Shown here: positions 39,023 through 48,341 of the stretch, piece by piece | Numbering within the stretch: the first letter of the stretch is position 1 | Layout: each line of letters begins with the position of its first letter | NCBI GenBank assembly: GCA_021822385.1 | Contig: JAKARC010000003.1 | Location: 11,651 to 75,650, forward strand | DNA from: Pseudomonadota bacterium | Lineage (GTDB): Bacteria; Pseudomonadota; Gammaproteobacteria; Steroidobacterales; Steroidobacteraceae | DNA: 64,000 nucleotides | Direction of reading: 5' to 3' | Notes under the pieces: generated by a model | Told to the model about the DNA's origin: nothing | The model's database searches: none | What the model saw: only the letters and a program-made list of their open reading frames with translations | Translations under genes and position numbers: made by a program

Positions 39023-40282
39023 TCAACCCTTGCCGTAGACCGGGAAGCGCGCGCACAGCGCGAGCGCCTGGGCACGCACGCGCTCGAGCACCGCCGGCTC
39101 ACCGCGGGCATCGAGCACATCCGCGATGAGGTCGGCCACCTGCTCGACTTCAGCCGTGTGAAAGCCGCGCGTCGTTACCGCCGGTGTGCCGATGCGCAGC
39201 CCACTCGTGACGGCCGGCGGCCGCGGATCGTTCGGCACCGCATTTTTGTTGACCGTGATGTTGGCCCTGCCGAGGGCGGCATCGGCATCCTTGCCGGTGA
39301 TGTCGCGGCCGATGAGGCTGAGCAGGAACAGATGATTGTCGGTGCCGCCCGAGACGATGTCGTATCCCCGGCCGGCAAGCCGCGCCGCCATCGCCCGCGC
39401 GTTGGCGAGCACCTGGCGCTGATACTGCGCGAACTGCGGCTGCTGCGCCTCGAGCAGCGCTACCGCCTTGGCCGCAATCACATGCATCAGCGGCCCGCCC
39501 TGCGTGCCCGGAAACACCAGTGAATTGAGCTTCTTCTCGATGGCTTCGTTGCTGCGTGCGAGGATCAGCCCGCCGCGCGGTCCGCGCAACGTCTTGTGGG
39601 TGGTGGTCGTCACGACGTCGGCATGCGGCAGCGGGTTCGGATAGAGCCCCGCGGCCACGAGCCCCGCCACGTGCGCCATATCGACCACCAGATACGCCCC
39701 GACATCGCGGGCGATGGCCGCAAAGCGTGCCCAGTCGACGACGCGCGAGTACGCCGAAAAGCCTGCGATGATCATCTTCGGACGGTGCTCGGCGGCGAGG
39801 CGCGCGACCTGCTCGTAATCGATTTCGCCGGTATCGGAGCGGATACCGTATTGCGCCGCGCGGAAAAAGCGCCCGGAGAAGTTGACGCGCGCGCCGTGGG
39901 TGAGATGCCCGCCATGATCGAGGCTCATGCCGAGGATCGGATCGCCGGGCTGCAGCAGCGCGAAATACGCCGCCGCATTCGCCTGCGAGCCCGAATGCGG
40001 CTGCACATTCGCGTACGCCGCGCCGAACAGCTGCTTGGCCCGCTCGATCGCCAGCCGCTCGGCGACATCGACGAACTCGCAGCCGCCGTAATAGCGCCGG
40101 CCGGGATAGCCCTCGGCGTACTTGTTGGTCAACACCGAGCCCTGCGCCTCGAGCACGCGGGGACTGGCGTAGTTCTCCGAAGCGATCAGCTCGATGTGCT
40201 CCTCCTGGCGGCGCCGTTCCCCCGCCATGGCCGCGGCGAGCTCCGGATCGAAACTGCGGATATCCTGGAATTGATCGAACAT
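39023..40282 (-). CDS. glyA: Serine hydroxymethyltransferase
   Basis: GlyA interconverts serine and glycine with tetrahydrofolate. The 419-residue PLP enzyme has [19 protein letters not shown], the PLP lysine in [14 protein letters not shown], and [13 protein letters not shown] use the ATG at 40282, which begins [15 protein letters not shown]; longer in-frame starts run into the intergenic region. A TACAAT box on the minus strand at 40318-40313 may be its -10 element. Confidence 0.97.
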   Translation of the reverse strand: MFDQFQDIRSFDPELAAAMAGERRRQEEHIELIASENYASPRVLEAQGSVLTNKYAEGYPGRRYYGGCEFVDVAERLAIERAKQLFGAAYANVQPHSGSQANAAAYFALLQPGDPILGMSLDHGGHLTHGARVNFSGRFFRAAQYGIRSDTGEIDYEQVARLAAEHRPKMIIAGFSAYSRVVDWARFAAIARDVGAYLVVDMAHVAGLVAAGLYPNPLPHADVVTTTTHKTLRGPRGGLILARSNEAIEKKLNSLVFPGTQGGPLMHVIAAKAVALLEAQQPQFAQYQRQVLANARAMAARLAGRGYDIVSGGTDNHLFLLSLIGRDITGKDADAALGRANITVNKNAVPNDPRPPAVTSGLRIGTPAVTTRGFHTAEVEQVADLIADVLDARGEPAVLERVRAQALALCARFPVYGKG

Positions 40283-40550
40283 GAGGTCCTCGGGTCGTAC
40301 GCGCGGACGCCAATTGTACCGAAGGGGGCCGCGGCGGGCAGATCTGCCGGTCGCGCGCGGCCCGCGCACCCCTGGGATGGCATCGGGGGGTGCGAGTCGC
40401 CCATAATGCTCGCCGCGGCGGCCACCGGCGCCGGTACGGCGTATCCGCAAGTTCCAGGATCCCAAGGTGGGCGGCCGCGTGCTCGCGCGGCGATCCCGCG
40501 CAGACTCGTCCGCGGCTGCGGCCGCGCCCTCGCAACCGCACGATGGAATC
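40283..40550. promoter_or_regulatory. Divergent glyA/ettA intergenic region with candidate -10 boxes
   Basis: These 268 bases separate divergent genes. Toward glyA, TACAAT lies at plus 40318-40313. Toward ettA, CATAAT lies at 40402-40407, which would give ettA a leader of about 135 bases. Neither has a convincing -35 box at the right spacing. I recognise no glycine riboswitch or other structured leader. Confidence 0.3.
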
Positions 40551-42224
40551 ATGGCTCAATACATCTATACCATGCAGAGAGTCGGCAAGGTGGTCCCGCC
40601 CAAGCGGGTCATCCTGCGCGACATCAGCCTGTCGTTCTTTCCGGGCGCCAAGATCGGCGTGCTCGGCCTGAACGGAGCGGGCAAATCGACCCTGCTGCGC
40701 ATCATGGCCGGTCAGGACACGGAATTCGACGGCGAGGCGCGGCCGCAGAACGGCATCCGCATCGGCTACCTGCCGCAGGAGCCCGAGCTCGATCCGGACA
40801 GCGACGTGCGGGCGACGGTGATGGAGGGGGTGGGCGAGACTCTGCAGCTGATCGAGGCGTTCAATCAGCTGAGCGACCGGTTCGCCGAACCAATGAACGA
40901 TGAGCAGATGAACGCACTGCTCGCCGAACAGGCGAAGCTGCAGGACGCGATCGATGCAGCCGACGGATGGGAGCTGTCGCGCAAGCTCGACATTGCGGCC
41001 GATGCTCTGCGTCTGCCGCCCTGGACGGCGCGCATTGCAACGCTCTCCGGCGGCGAGAAGCGGCGGGTCGCGCTGTGCCGGTTGCTGCTGTCGGCCCCGG
41101 ACATGCTGCTGCTCGATGAGCCGACCAACCACCTCGACGCCGAATCGATCGCCTGGCTCGAGCGCTATCTCGAGCAGTATCCGAGCACGGTCATCGCCGT
41201 CACCCACGACCGTTACTTCCTCGACAACGTCGCCGAGTGGATCCTCGAGCTCGATCGGGGCCATGGCATTCCCTGGCATGGCAACTACTCCTCCTGGCTC
41301 GAGCAGAAGGAGCAGCGCCTGCGCCTCGAGGAGCGCGAGCGCGAGGCGCTGCGCAAGACGCTCGAGCATGAGTTGGAATGGGTCCGGCAGAACCCCAAGG
41401 CGCGCCAGGCCAAGAGCAAGGCGCGCCTGCAGCGTTACGAGGAACTCGCCTCGCGCGAGTTCCAGCAGCGCAACGAGACCAACGAGATCTACATCCCGCC
41501 CGGGGAGCGCCTCGGCGAGCAGGTCATCGAAGCGCACAACATCCGCAAGGCCTTCGGCGATCGGCTGCTGATCGATGCGCTGTCGTTCAACCTGCCGCGC
41601 GGCGCCATCGTCGGGATCATCGGCCCGAACGGCGCCGGCAAGACGACATTGCTGCGCATGCTGACCGGCGCCGACACGCCCGATGCCGGCGAGATCCGCA
41701 TCGGACCGACCGTGCAGCTCGCCTACGTCGATCAGTCCCGCCAGACGCTCGATGCGCGCAAGACGGTCTGGGAGGAGATCTCCGGCGGGCTCGATCTGAT
41801 CAAGATCGGCAACTACGAGACGCCCTCGCGCAGCTACGTCGGGCGCTTCAACTTCAAGGGTGCGCAACAACAGCAGCGCATCGGCGAGCTCTCCGGCGGC
41901 GAGCGCAACCGCGTGCATCTTGCCAAGGTGCTGCGCAGCGGCGGCAACGTGCTGCTGCTCGATGAGCCCACCAACGACCTGGATGTTGAGACGCTGCGCG
42001 CGCTCGAGGAGGCGCTGCTCAACTTCCCCGGCAGCGCGATCGTGATTTCCCACGACCGTTGGTTTCTCGACCGTATTGCGAGCCACATCCTCGCCTTCGA
42101 GGGCGACTCGCAGGTGGTCTGGTTCCAGGGCAACTACCAGGAATATGTCGAAGACTTCAGACGTCGCAAGGGCGAGGCGGCCGACCAGCCGCATCGCATC
42201 CGCTACAAGCCCCTGACCCGCTGA
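40551..42224 (+). CDS. ettA: Energy-dependent translational throttle protein EttA
   Basis: EttA is an ABC-F protein that binds the ribosomal E site and gates early elongation according to ATP/ADP level. The 557-residue product (E. coli 555) has two ABC domains with P-loops [13 protein letters not shown] and [13 protein letters not shown]. Both signature motifs ([12 protein letters not shown] and [12 protein letters not shown]) and both Walker B-EPTN segments are present. The linker with the arm and the PtIM region follows [16 protein letters not shown]. The ATG at 40551 gives [18 protein letters not shown], typical of EttA rather than Uup. Confidence 0.96.
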   Translation: MAQYIYTMQRVGKVVPPKRVILRDISLSFFPGAKIGVLGLNGAGKSTLLRIMAGQDTEFDGEARPQNGIRIGYLPQEPELDPDSDVRATVMEGVGETLQLIEAFNQLSDRFAEPMNDEQMNALLAEQAKLQDAIDAADGWELSRKLDIAADALRLPPWTARIATLSGGEKRRVALCRLLLSAPDMLLLDEPTNHLDAESIAWLERYLEQYPSTVIAVTHDRYFLDNVAEWILELDRGHGIPWHGNYSSWLEQKEQRLRLEEREREALRKTLEHELEWVRQNPKARQAKSKARLQRYEELASREFQQRNETNEIYIPPGERLGEQVIEAHNIRKAFGDRLLIDALSFNLPRGAIVGIIGPNGAGKTTLLRMLTGADTPDAGEIRIGPTVQLAYVDQSRQTLDARKTVWEEISGGLDLIKIGNYETPSRSYVGRFNFKGAQQQQRIGELSGGERNRVHLAKVLRSGGNVLLLDEPTNDLDVETLRALEEALLNFPGSAIVISHDRWFLDRIASHILAFEGDSQVVWFQGNYQEYVEDFRRRKGEAADQPHRIRYKPLTR

Positions 42225-42343
42225 GAGCGCCGCGGCCGACACCGCCGGCGCGGCCCGCGCGCGCCGGGCAACGCCCCGCGGCGCAAATGGGTTACAATGC
42301 GCGCACGGCACAGGTCACCAGACCAACAGCCCCAGCGCCCGCG

Positions 42344-43054
42344 ATGCCTTACATCGATCCTGAAAGCCGGCTGATTCACGACCAGGGCAAGCGCCTGGTG
42401 CTCACCTGTCCGCACTGTCAGGCCGTCACGCACGTCAGCGCCGCGGCGGTGCCGCGCTTTGCCGATCTGCAGACCTATCGGCCGGCACAGATCGGCATCG
42501 TGTTCCGTTGCGATGCCTGCCTGGCGCCGATCTTCCTGCGCTTCACGGCGCGCGCCTACGCCGCCAACCGGGTGGAACTCGCGCCGCAGTTCGTGCAGGT
42601 GGAGCGGGCGCACGAGCGCTTCGATTTCACTCATCTGCCCGAGGAAATCGAGCTGCTGTTCAAGGAGGCGCTCACCTGCTACGGCGCTGGCGCCTACAAC
42701 GCGTTCGCCTCGATGTGCCGGCGCAGCGCGCATGCGCTGTACGCCGATCAGGGCGAGGCCGGCAAGCTCAAGCTGTTCGACCTGCTGAACGAGGTGCGCG
42801 CGATCGCGGCCATGGCGCCGGAGACATTCGCGAAGATCCGCGCCATTTTGTTCGGTATCGCCTCCGATCCGCGCCCCGGAATCCCGCTGCTCGAGAGCCA
42901 CGAGGCCGGTGTGCTGCTCGAGGTGATGCGGGATCTGCTCTACCAGACCTACGTGCGCAAGGGGCGGCTCGAACAGGCGCTGCTGGTACGGCACTTCTGC
43001 GACGAGGAGGCACCCGGCGCGCCGCGCGCCTCCCGGCTCCCGAGCGCAGGCTGA
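42344..43054 (+). CDS. Zinc-ribbon protein with DUF4145-like C-terminal domain
   Basis: The 236-residue soluble protein starts MPYIDPESR and has a four-cysteine ribbon, CPHC near residue 22 and CDAC near residue 55. The C-terminal half (about 100-225) is helical and contains EALTCYGAGAYNAFASMCRR and FLLNE-like KLFDLLNEVRAIAAM, with LEVMRDLLYQTYVRK. This resembles DUF4145 domains, which often occur near nucleic-acid enzymes. The function is unknown. It lies 33 bases before the PilZ gene and 119 after ettA; TACAAT at 42293-42298 may be a -10 box. Confidence 0.65.
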   Translation: MPYIDPESRLIHDQGKRLVLTCPHCQAVTHVSAAAVPRFADLQTYRPAQIGIVFRCDACLAPIFLRFTARAYAANRVELAPQFVQVERAHERFDFTHLPEEIELLFKEALTCYGAGAYNAFASMCRRSAHALYADQGEAGKLKLFDLLNEVRAIAAMAPETFAKIRAILFGIASDPRPGIPLLESHEAGVLLEVMRDLLYQTYVRKGRLEQALLVRHFCDEEAPGAPRASRLPSAG

Positions 43055-43087
43055 GTCACCTCCCCGTCACACCGGTGTGAGCGGATT

Positions 43088-43651
43088 ATGTTAGATCCAG
43101 CCGATACCGTCGTACTCTACGAAGAGCTCGCCTTCCAGGACGTCCTGCCGGTCCGTTGGCATGCGCAGCCGAATCCGCCGGTACCGGGGGCGAGCCTCGC
43201 CGAGCGCAATCTGCAGGTCGTGCAGGCCTGGGACGCGCTCGAGGACCACTCGGTGGTGGAGAAGGCGGAGGAAAACGCGCCGCTGGCCGCGGAAATTCAG
43301 CGTCTGGATCGCAAGCTGACGCTGTTGCTCGCGCTGGTCGGGCAGCTGCTGGCGCTGAACCGGCCGCGGCCGGCCCCGGTACCGCTGCGCTTCAACGCCC
43401 GCGGTGCGCTGTGGCAAGCGGGCGAGAACGCGCCGCAGCCCGGCACACGCGGCATGCTCGAGATTTACCTGCACGAGTGCATCGCGCAACCGCTGCGCCT
43501 GGCCGCGCAGGTCACCGCCGTCGCGCCAACCGAGGTCAGGGTGCGTTTCGACCCGCTCGACGATGCGCTCGCGGCCATCATCACCAAGATCGCCTTTCGC
43601 CGTCATCGCCGCCAGATCGCCGGGCGGCACGGACCGAACCGTTCCGCCTGA
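43088..43651 (+). CDS. Atypical PilZ (tPilZ-type) c-di-GMP receptor-like protein
   Basis: The 187-residue protein has a helical N-terminal part and a C-terminal beta domain. Segments such as AEIQRLDRKLTLLLALVGQL, PVPLRFNARGALWQAGE and GMLEIYLHECIAQPLRLAAQ match my memory of the Xanthomonas-type tPilZ family. They end in FRRHRRQIAGRH. In that family the long helix drives oligomerisation, and the canonical RxxxR c-di-GMP motif is altered. It ends 10 bases before the convergent fliK stop, which suggests a link to motility. Binding of c-di-GMP is not shown by sequence alone. Confidence 0.75.
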   Translation: MLDPADTVVLYEELAFQDVLPVRWHAQPNPPVPGASLAERNLQVVQAWDALEDHSVVEKAEENAPLAAEIQRLDRKLTLLLALVGQLLALNRPRPAPVPLRFNARGALWQAGENAPQPGTRGMLEIYLHECIAQPLRLAAQVTAVAPTEVRVRFDPLDDALAAIITKIAFRRHRRQIAGRHGPNRSA

Positions 43652-43661
43652 GTGCCGGCGC

Positions 43662-44888
43662 TCAGGCGTAGGTGTCGATCAGGCCGATGCCGCGCACCGG
43701 CACGGCGTCCCCTGTCGCCTCAGCCTCGCTGCCCGCGGCCGCGCCACGCGCGCGCAGCGCCAGGGCCGCCTCGGCTTGCGCGTTGTGCGGCGCATCATGC
43801 GCGACCCCCGCATCGGTCAGCGTCAGCCCTTGATGAGCCAACAAGGTCCGCAGCTGCGGCAGCGCCTGCGCGAGCGCCTGACGCGTTTCGGCCTGCTGCG
43901 CCCCGAACCAGACGCTCGCCTGGCCGTGTTGCACGGAAATGCTCACCTGCAACGGACCCAGATCGCGTGGCGAGAGCTGCAATGAGGCCGACTGAATACC
44001 CTGCTGGGTCATCCAGGTCAGCCGGGCGCCGAGCTGCTCCGTCCAGGCGCCCGATCCAACCGGCGCCGTCAGTTCCGGCCCGCCGGCCGCAGCCGCGAGG
44101 GTGCCGCCGGCCGATTGGGTGTTGGCCAGCAGTTGTGCGGCCGTCAACGGCCCCACGCTGCCGGGCTGCCCGAGGCTCGGCCCGGCGGTGGCGGACCGCC
44201 CGGCGGCGCCCGGCCATGAGGACTCGAGGGAGGCATGCGCCGCCGCGGCGGTCTGCAGTTCCTCGAGGCTTGCCGGGGTGGGCGCGGACGTTTCGGCCTG
44301 AACCGGCTTCGCCCCGCCGGCCTCGGCGTGCGCGCGCGGGGGGGGCGCCCCGCCCGAATCCATCGGAGTCAGGGCCGATATGACCGGGTCGGTGGCGGCC
44401 TGGCCCCGGTCGGCGCCCCGCGTCTTCGCCCCTTCGGCGCTGTGGGTGGATTTGGGAGATTTGGCGGATTTAGCGGATTTGGCCGATTTCGCGGCCTCGG
44501 CTTGCGCTGCGTCCGCACTCTGCATCGCCGCGGACGGGGGTGCGGCTAAAGACGCCGCCAAGGTCTGCGAGAAGTTCGTGGCGGCCGCCGGCGCGCGCGC
44601 CGGGGTGCCTGCCGGACCCGGGGGACTGTTGCGTGCTGCGGGCCGGCTGGAGGCCGCCTCGGCTCCGGCGCGCCTCGGCGCCGCCGACTCGGGCGCAGCG
44701 TCCTGTCCGGAGCGGTCGGCACCGGCCGAGCCTGTCATCGCACCACCGGCCGCGTCGGCTGTTGGCGCAGCGGGCGAAGCGGTAGGCCACGCGTTGGCAC
44801 CGGCGGTTCCGCGCGCCGCACTCGGCGCCGCCAGGGCCGCAGGACCGGCGGGGGCACCCGTGCCGATGAGCGCGGATTTAACCCACAC
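43662..44888 (-). CDS. fliK: Flagellar hook-length control protein
   Basis: FliK measures hook length and switches export specificity by contacting FlhB. The 408-residue product has a long Ala/Pro/Ser/Gly-rich low-complexity N-terminal ruler and a conserved C-terminal Flg_hook domain. The domain contains WTEQLGARLTWMTQQGIQSA, LQLSPRDLGPLQVSISVQHG and FGAQQAETRQALAQALPQLR. I choose the GTG at 44888, because GGGAGG lies 7 bases upstream; it overlaps the end of fliJ by 11 bases. A nine-base tandem repeat inside the gene encodes repeated Lys-Ser-Ala. Confidence 0.92.
   Translation of the reverse strand: MWVKSALIGTGAPAGPAALAAPSAARGTAGANAWPTASPAAPTADAAGGAMTGSAGADRSGQDAAPESAAPRRAGAEAASSRPAARNSPPGPAGTPARAPAAATNFSQTLAASLAAPPSAAMQSADAAQAEAAKSAKSAKSAKSPKSTHSAEGAKTRGADRGQAATDPVISALTPMDSGGAPPPRAHAEAGGAKPVQAETSAPTPASLEELQTAAAAHASLESSWPGAAGRSATAGPSLGQPGSVGPLTAAQLLANTQSAGGTLAAAAGGPELTAPVGSGAWTEQLGARLTWMTQQGIQSASLQLSPRDLGPLQVSISVQHGQASVWFGAQQAETRQALAQALPQLRTLLAHQGLTLTDAGVAHDAPHNAQAEAALALRARGAAAGSEAEATGDAVPVRGIGLIDTYA
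44448..44492 (-). repeat. Five-copy 9-bp tandem repeat inside fliK
   Basis: Five consecutive units of the pattern GGATTTGGC (plus strand), with one to three changes each, run through this interval. On the coding strand they give repeated Lys-Ser-Ala or Lys-Ser-Pro triplets. As the unit is three codons, gain or loss keeps the frame and would change FliK length. Confidence 0.8.
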
Positions 44889-45333
44889 GATGTGGCCTCC
44901 CGCGGCTCCAGTGCTGTTGCGAACGTTCATCGGTCTCGCGTTGCTCGCGCCGCTCCTCGAGGCCGTTTTCCTCGGCCCGCCAATGCGCCGCCAGCGTGTC
45001 GATCTGCGCGCTGCGCATCGCGGCGCCGCGCCAGCTGTCGAGCTCACTGGCGCGCTGCTGCTCGGTCTGCGCAACGAGCTGGTTCTGGTGCTGCAGCGCC
45101 TCCTCGAGCCGGCCGAGAAACACCTGATAATCACGCACCATGGCGCCATCGAGTCCGCTCTGCACGCGCCGGTTGAAGTCGCGCAGATAGTGCGTCCGGT
45201 AGGTCTCGAGTTCCTGACAACGGTTGCGCGCCTCGCGCAGCCGCTGCTCGCACAGCGCCAGCGCTTCGGCCCGCCGCCGCTCCAGATCCTCGACCACCCG
45301 TTGGACCAGGGCGATGCGTTCGGTTTTTTTCAT
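44878..45333 (-). CDS. fliJ: Flagellar export chaperone FliJ
   Basis: FliJ is the coiled-coil stalk-like subunit that sits in the FliI hexamer of the flagellar export apparatus. The 151-residue protein is almost entirely charged helix ([40 protein letters not shown]) without Pro or Gly until the end. The ATG at 45333 overlaps the fliI stop (ATGA). Sequence conservation in this family is low, so context carries much of the weight. Confidence 0.9.
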   Translation of the reverse strand: MKKTERIALVQRVVEDLERRRAEALALCEQRLREARNRCQELETYRTHYLRDFNRRVQSGLDGAMVRDYQVFLGRLEEALQHQNQLVAQTEQQRASELDSWRGAAMRSAQIDTLAAHWRAEENGLEERREQRETDERSQQHWSRGRPHRVG

Positions 45334-46691
45334 GGCGTAGTCTCGGCGACGAGGGCATCGAGCGCGGCGAGTCCCGCCGCAAGATCGACGCGCGCGTGCA
45401 TGTCCTGTTGGAGAAATTGCTGCACCGCGGGCCACAGTCGGATGGCCTGATCGACCCGCGGGTCACTGCCGCGCTGATAGGCCCCGATCGCCACCAGATC
45501 GCGGTGCTGCTGGTAGGTCGAGAGCACCTGGCGGAAACGGCGCGCGGCCTCGATGTGCGGGCGCGGGACGATTTCGGTCATGGCACGACTGACCGACGCC
45601 TCGATATCGATGGCCGGATAATGGCCGCTCTCGGCAATGCGCCGCGCGAGCACGATGTGTCCGTCGAGGATGGCGCGGGCCGCATCGGCGATCGGATCGT
45701 TCTGATCGTCGCCCTCGGCGAGCACGGTGTAGAACGCGGTGATCGAACCGCCGCCCGCGGCGCCGTTGCCGGCGCGCTCGACCAGCTGCGGCAAGCGGGC
45801 GAACACCGACGGCGGATAGCCCTTGGTGGCGGGCGCCTCGCCGATCGCCAGCGCAATCTCGCGCTGCGCCTGCGCGAAGCGTGTCAGGGAATCCATCAAC
45901 AACAGCACGCTCGCGCCCTGATCGCGGAAGTACTCGGCGATCGCCGTCGCGAGCCACGCCCCGCGCAGGCGCAGCAGCGGCGGCGCATCGGCCGGGGCCG
46001 CCACCACCACCGCCCGGGTACGATCCTCGGGGCCGAGAATGCGCTCGACAAATTCCTTGACCTCGCGGCCGCGCTCCCCGATCAATCCGACCACGATCAC
46101 CTGTGCGCTCGTGAAGCGGGCCATCATGCCGAGCAGCACGCTCTTGCCGACACCGCTGCCGGCGAACAGTCCGACCCGCTGGCCGCGGCCGATGGTCAGC
46201 AGCGAATTGATGGCGCGGACGCCGACATCGAGCGGCTCGCTGATCGGCTGGCGCGAGAGCGGGTTGATCGGCCGGCCGGCGAGACGGACTCGATCGGTGC
46301 ACGCGAGCGGCCCGAGTCCATCGAGCGGCTGCGCGGCGCCATCGACGATGCGCCCGAGCAGCTGTGGCCCGACCGCCACGGTGCCGGCGCGCTCACGGGG
46401 AATGACACGCGCGTTCGGTCCGAGTCCGTGCGCATCTCCGGCCGGCATCAGGTACAGCCGGTCGCCCGCGAACCCGACGACCTCCGACTCGATGCGCGCC
46501 CCGTCGCCGGCAATCACATCGCAATAATCCCCGACCGCCGCCTGGCAGCCAGCCGCCTCGAGTGTCAGGCCCACCATGCGCGTCAGCGAGCCCTCGAGTG
46601 GCGGCGCCGTTGTGCGTTCGACCGCGAGCAGGCTGCGTTGCAGTTCCGCCCGCCAACGCGCGGCGCGGCTCGATGCCTCGGGCGCACTCAT
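45330..46691 (-). CDS. fliI: Flagellum-specific ATP synthase FliI
   Basis: FliI is the ATPase of the flagellar type III export apparatus. The 453-residue protein has the Walker A loop [20 protein letters not shown], Walker B around [18 protein letters not shown], and the export-ATPase signature [19 protein letters not shown]. It resembles F1-beta but lacks the F1 C-terminal features. The ATG overlaps the fliH stop, and the stop overlaps the fliJ start. Confidence 0.97.
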   Translation of the reverse strand: MSAPEASSRAARWRAELQRSLLAVERTTAPPLEGSLTRMVGLTLEAAGCQAAVGDYCDVIAGDGARIESEVVGFAGDRLYLMPAGDAHGLGPNARVIPRERAGTVAVGPQLLGRIVDGAAQPLDGLGPLACTDRVRLAGRPINPLSRQPISEPLDVGVRAINSLLTIGRGQRVGLFAGSGVGKSVLLGMMARFTSAQVIVVGLIGERGREVKEFVERILGPEDRTRAVVVAAPADAPPLLRLRGAWLATAIAEYFRDQGASVLLLMDSLTRFAQAQREIALAIGEAPATKGYPPSVFARLPQLVERAGNGAAGGGSITAFYTVLAEGDDQNDPIADAARAILDGHIVLARRIAESGHYPAIDIEASVSRAMTEIVPRPHIEAARRFRQVLSTYQQHRDLVAIGAYQRGSDPRVDQAIRLWPAVQQFLQQDMHARVDLAAGLAALDALVAETTP

Positions 46692-47332
46692 GCCTCGCTC
46701 CTTGCGCCCGCGCGCAATTCACCGAGCGCGTTGGCGGTGACGGCGGCAACGCGGCTCTCGAACCGTGCATCCACGCGTGAGGATTCGCTTTGCACGAGGC
46801 AGCCACCGCGCGCGAGCGTCGCATCCTCGAGGAGGGTCCAGTGCCGCTCGCCGGTGGGGGGGGTGAGGTGCTCGCGCACCGCCGCGGCATCCTGCGGATG
46901 CAACAGCACCCGCACCTCGCGCGCCGCCGCCGGCAGCTGCGCCAGGGATTCACGCACGATGGCGATGATCTGCGCCGGCGCCTGCTGCAGCTCGCGCCGC
47001 GCCAGCTGCTTGCCGATCGCGAGCGCGAGGCGCACCAGATCCGCCTCGACTTCGGCATCAAGATCCGCAAGCGGCGCGGCCAGCGCCCCGAGCAGAGTCG
47101 CGAGCAGCCGGGCGCGCTCATCGAGCGCGGCGCGCTGCTCGCGCATGGCGTTCTCGGCGCGCGCGAGGCCGGCGGCATAACCACGCGCATCGGCGGCCTG
47201 CAGTGCCTGCTGCACCTCGCTCTCGTGCTGGCGACGCGAGTCCGCGCGCCCGACCACCGGCCCGCTCACCTGCGGCAGCTGCCAGCGCTCGATACGCGCA
47301 GCGCTCCCGCGTCGCTCCATCGGCTCAGACAT
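46688..47332 (-). CDS. fliH: Flagellar assembly protein FliH
   Basis: FliH is the negative regulator and tether of FliI. The 214-residue protein has an Arg/Gln-rich N terminus, a central helix with the family's regularly spaced small residues ([18 protein letters not shown]), and a C-terminal domain like the F1 delta/second-stalk proteins ([38 protein letters not shown]). It overlaps fliG by 8 bases. Confidence 0.92.
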   Translation of the reverse strand: MSEPMERRGSAARIERWQLPQVSGPVVGRADSRRQHESEVQQALQAADARGYAAGLARAENAMREQRAALDERARLLATLLGALAAPLADLDAEVEADLVRLALAIGKQLARRELQQAPAQIIAIVRESLAQLPAAAREVRVLLHPQDAAAVREHLTPPTGERHWTLLEDATLARGGCLVQSESSRVDARFESRVAAVTANALGELRAGARSEA

Positions 47333-48341
47333 ACTGCTCGCCCTTGCCGCCGATGGTAATCGTGCCCGCCTCGGCGAGCTTGCGGGCCTCCTTGAGGATC
47401 TCTTTCTGCGCCGCCTCGACCTCGGAAAGTCGTACCGGGCCCTTGGCCTCGAGGTCGTCCTTCAGCATCTCCGCGGCGCGCTGCGACATGTTCTTGAACA
47501 TTTTTTCCTTCAGCACCTCATCGGCGCCTTTCAATGCGATCAGCAGCTGATCGCTCGAGACCTGACGCAGCAACTCCTGCATGCTGCGGTCGTCGAGATC
47601 GAGCAGGTTGTCGAAGACGAACACCAGCTCCTCGATGCGCGCCGCGAGCGCCCCGTCGTTCTTGGCGACCTGCTCCATCAAGGCGCTCTCCTGGCTGGGC
47701 TCGAGGAAATTGATGATGTTGGCGGCGGCTTTGGCGCCGCCCAGCACCGAGGTCTTGCTGGTCGACTTGCCGGCGAACTGCTTCTCGATGATGTCGTCGA
47801 GCTCAGAGAGCGCGGTCGGCTGCACCCCATCGAGCAAGGCCACGCGCGCGATCACCTCCGGGCGCACCGAGTCCGGCAGCATGCTCAGCACCTCGGCGGC
47901 CTGGTCCGCCTCGAGATAGGCGAGCACGATGGCGATGATCTGCGGATGTTCCTGGCGGATGAGCTCGGCGACCGCCCGCGAATCCATCCACTTCAGGGCC
48001 TCGAGCCCCTTGCTGTTGCGGCCGATGTTGATCCGGTCGATGACGCTCTCGGCCTTGCCGGGACCGAGCGCATCGACCAGCACCTTGCGCAGAAACTCAT
48101 CCGCGCCAATGCCGACCGAGGTCTGGGTCTCGACGCTGGCGGTGAACTCGGCAATGACACTGTGCACTTCCTCACGCGAGACATTGCTGAGTTGCGCCAT
48201 GGCGGCGCCGATGCGCTGCACCTCCTTGGCGCCCATGTGCTTGAGCACCTGCGCGGCCTCCTGCTCCCCGAGCGTGAGCAGCAGAATGGCGGCGCGCTCC
48301 GCGCCGCTGCGGGCCGCGGCCTTGGCACCACGCTCACTCAT
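47325..48341 (-). CDS. fliG: Flagellar motor switch protein FliG
   Basis: FliG is the rotor protein that meets the stator and, with FliM and FliN, sets rotation direction. The 338-residue protein shows GAERAAILLLTLGEQEAAQV at the N terminus and the EHPQ motif (IRQEHPQIIAIVLAYL). The C-terminal torque helix with charged residues is FVFDNLLDLDDRSMQELLRQ. It overlaps fliF by 8 bases. Length and motifs are normal. Confidence 0.97.
   Translation of the reverse strand: MSERGAKAAARSGAERAAILLLTLGEQEAAQVLKHMGAKEVQRIGAAMAQLSNVSREEVHSVIAEFTASVETQTSVGIGADEFLRKVLVDALGPGKAESVIDRINIGRNSKGLEALKWMDSRAVAELIRQEHPQIIAIVLAYLEADQAAEVLSMLPDSVRPEVIARVALLDGVQPTALSELDDIIEKQFAGKSTSKTSVLGGAKAAANIINFLEPSQESALMEQVAKNDGALAARIEELVFVFDNLLDLDDRSMQELLRQVSSDQLLIALKGADEVLKEKMFKNMSQRAAEMLKDDLEAKGPVRLSEVEAAQKEILKEARKLAEAGTITIGGKGEQYV

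Noticed and set aside
39150..42311. A 1053-codon minus-strand frame across ettA and glyA
   Set aside because: It lies opposite ettA and out of frame with glyA, both clear genes. It has no motif and is a GC-driven shadow.
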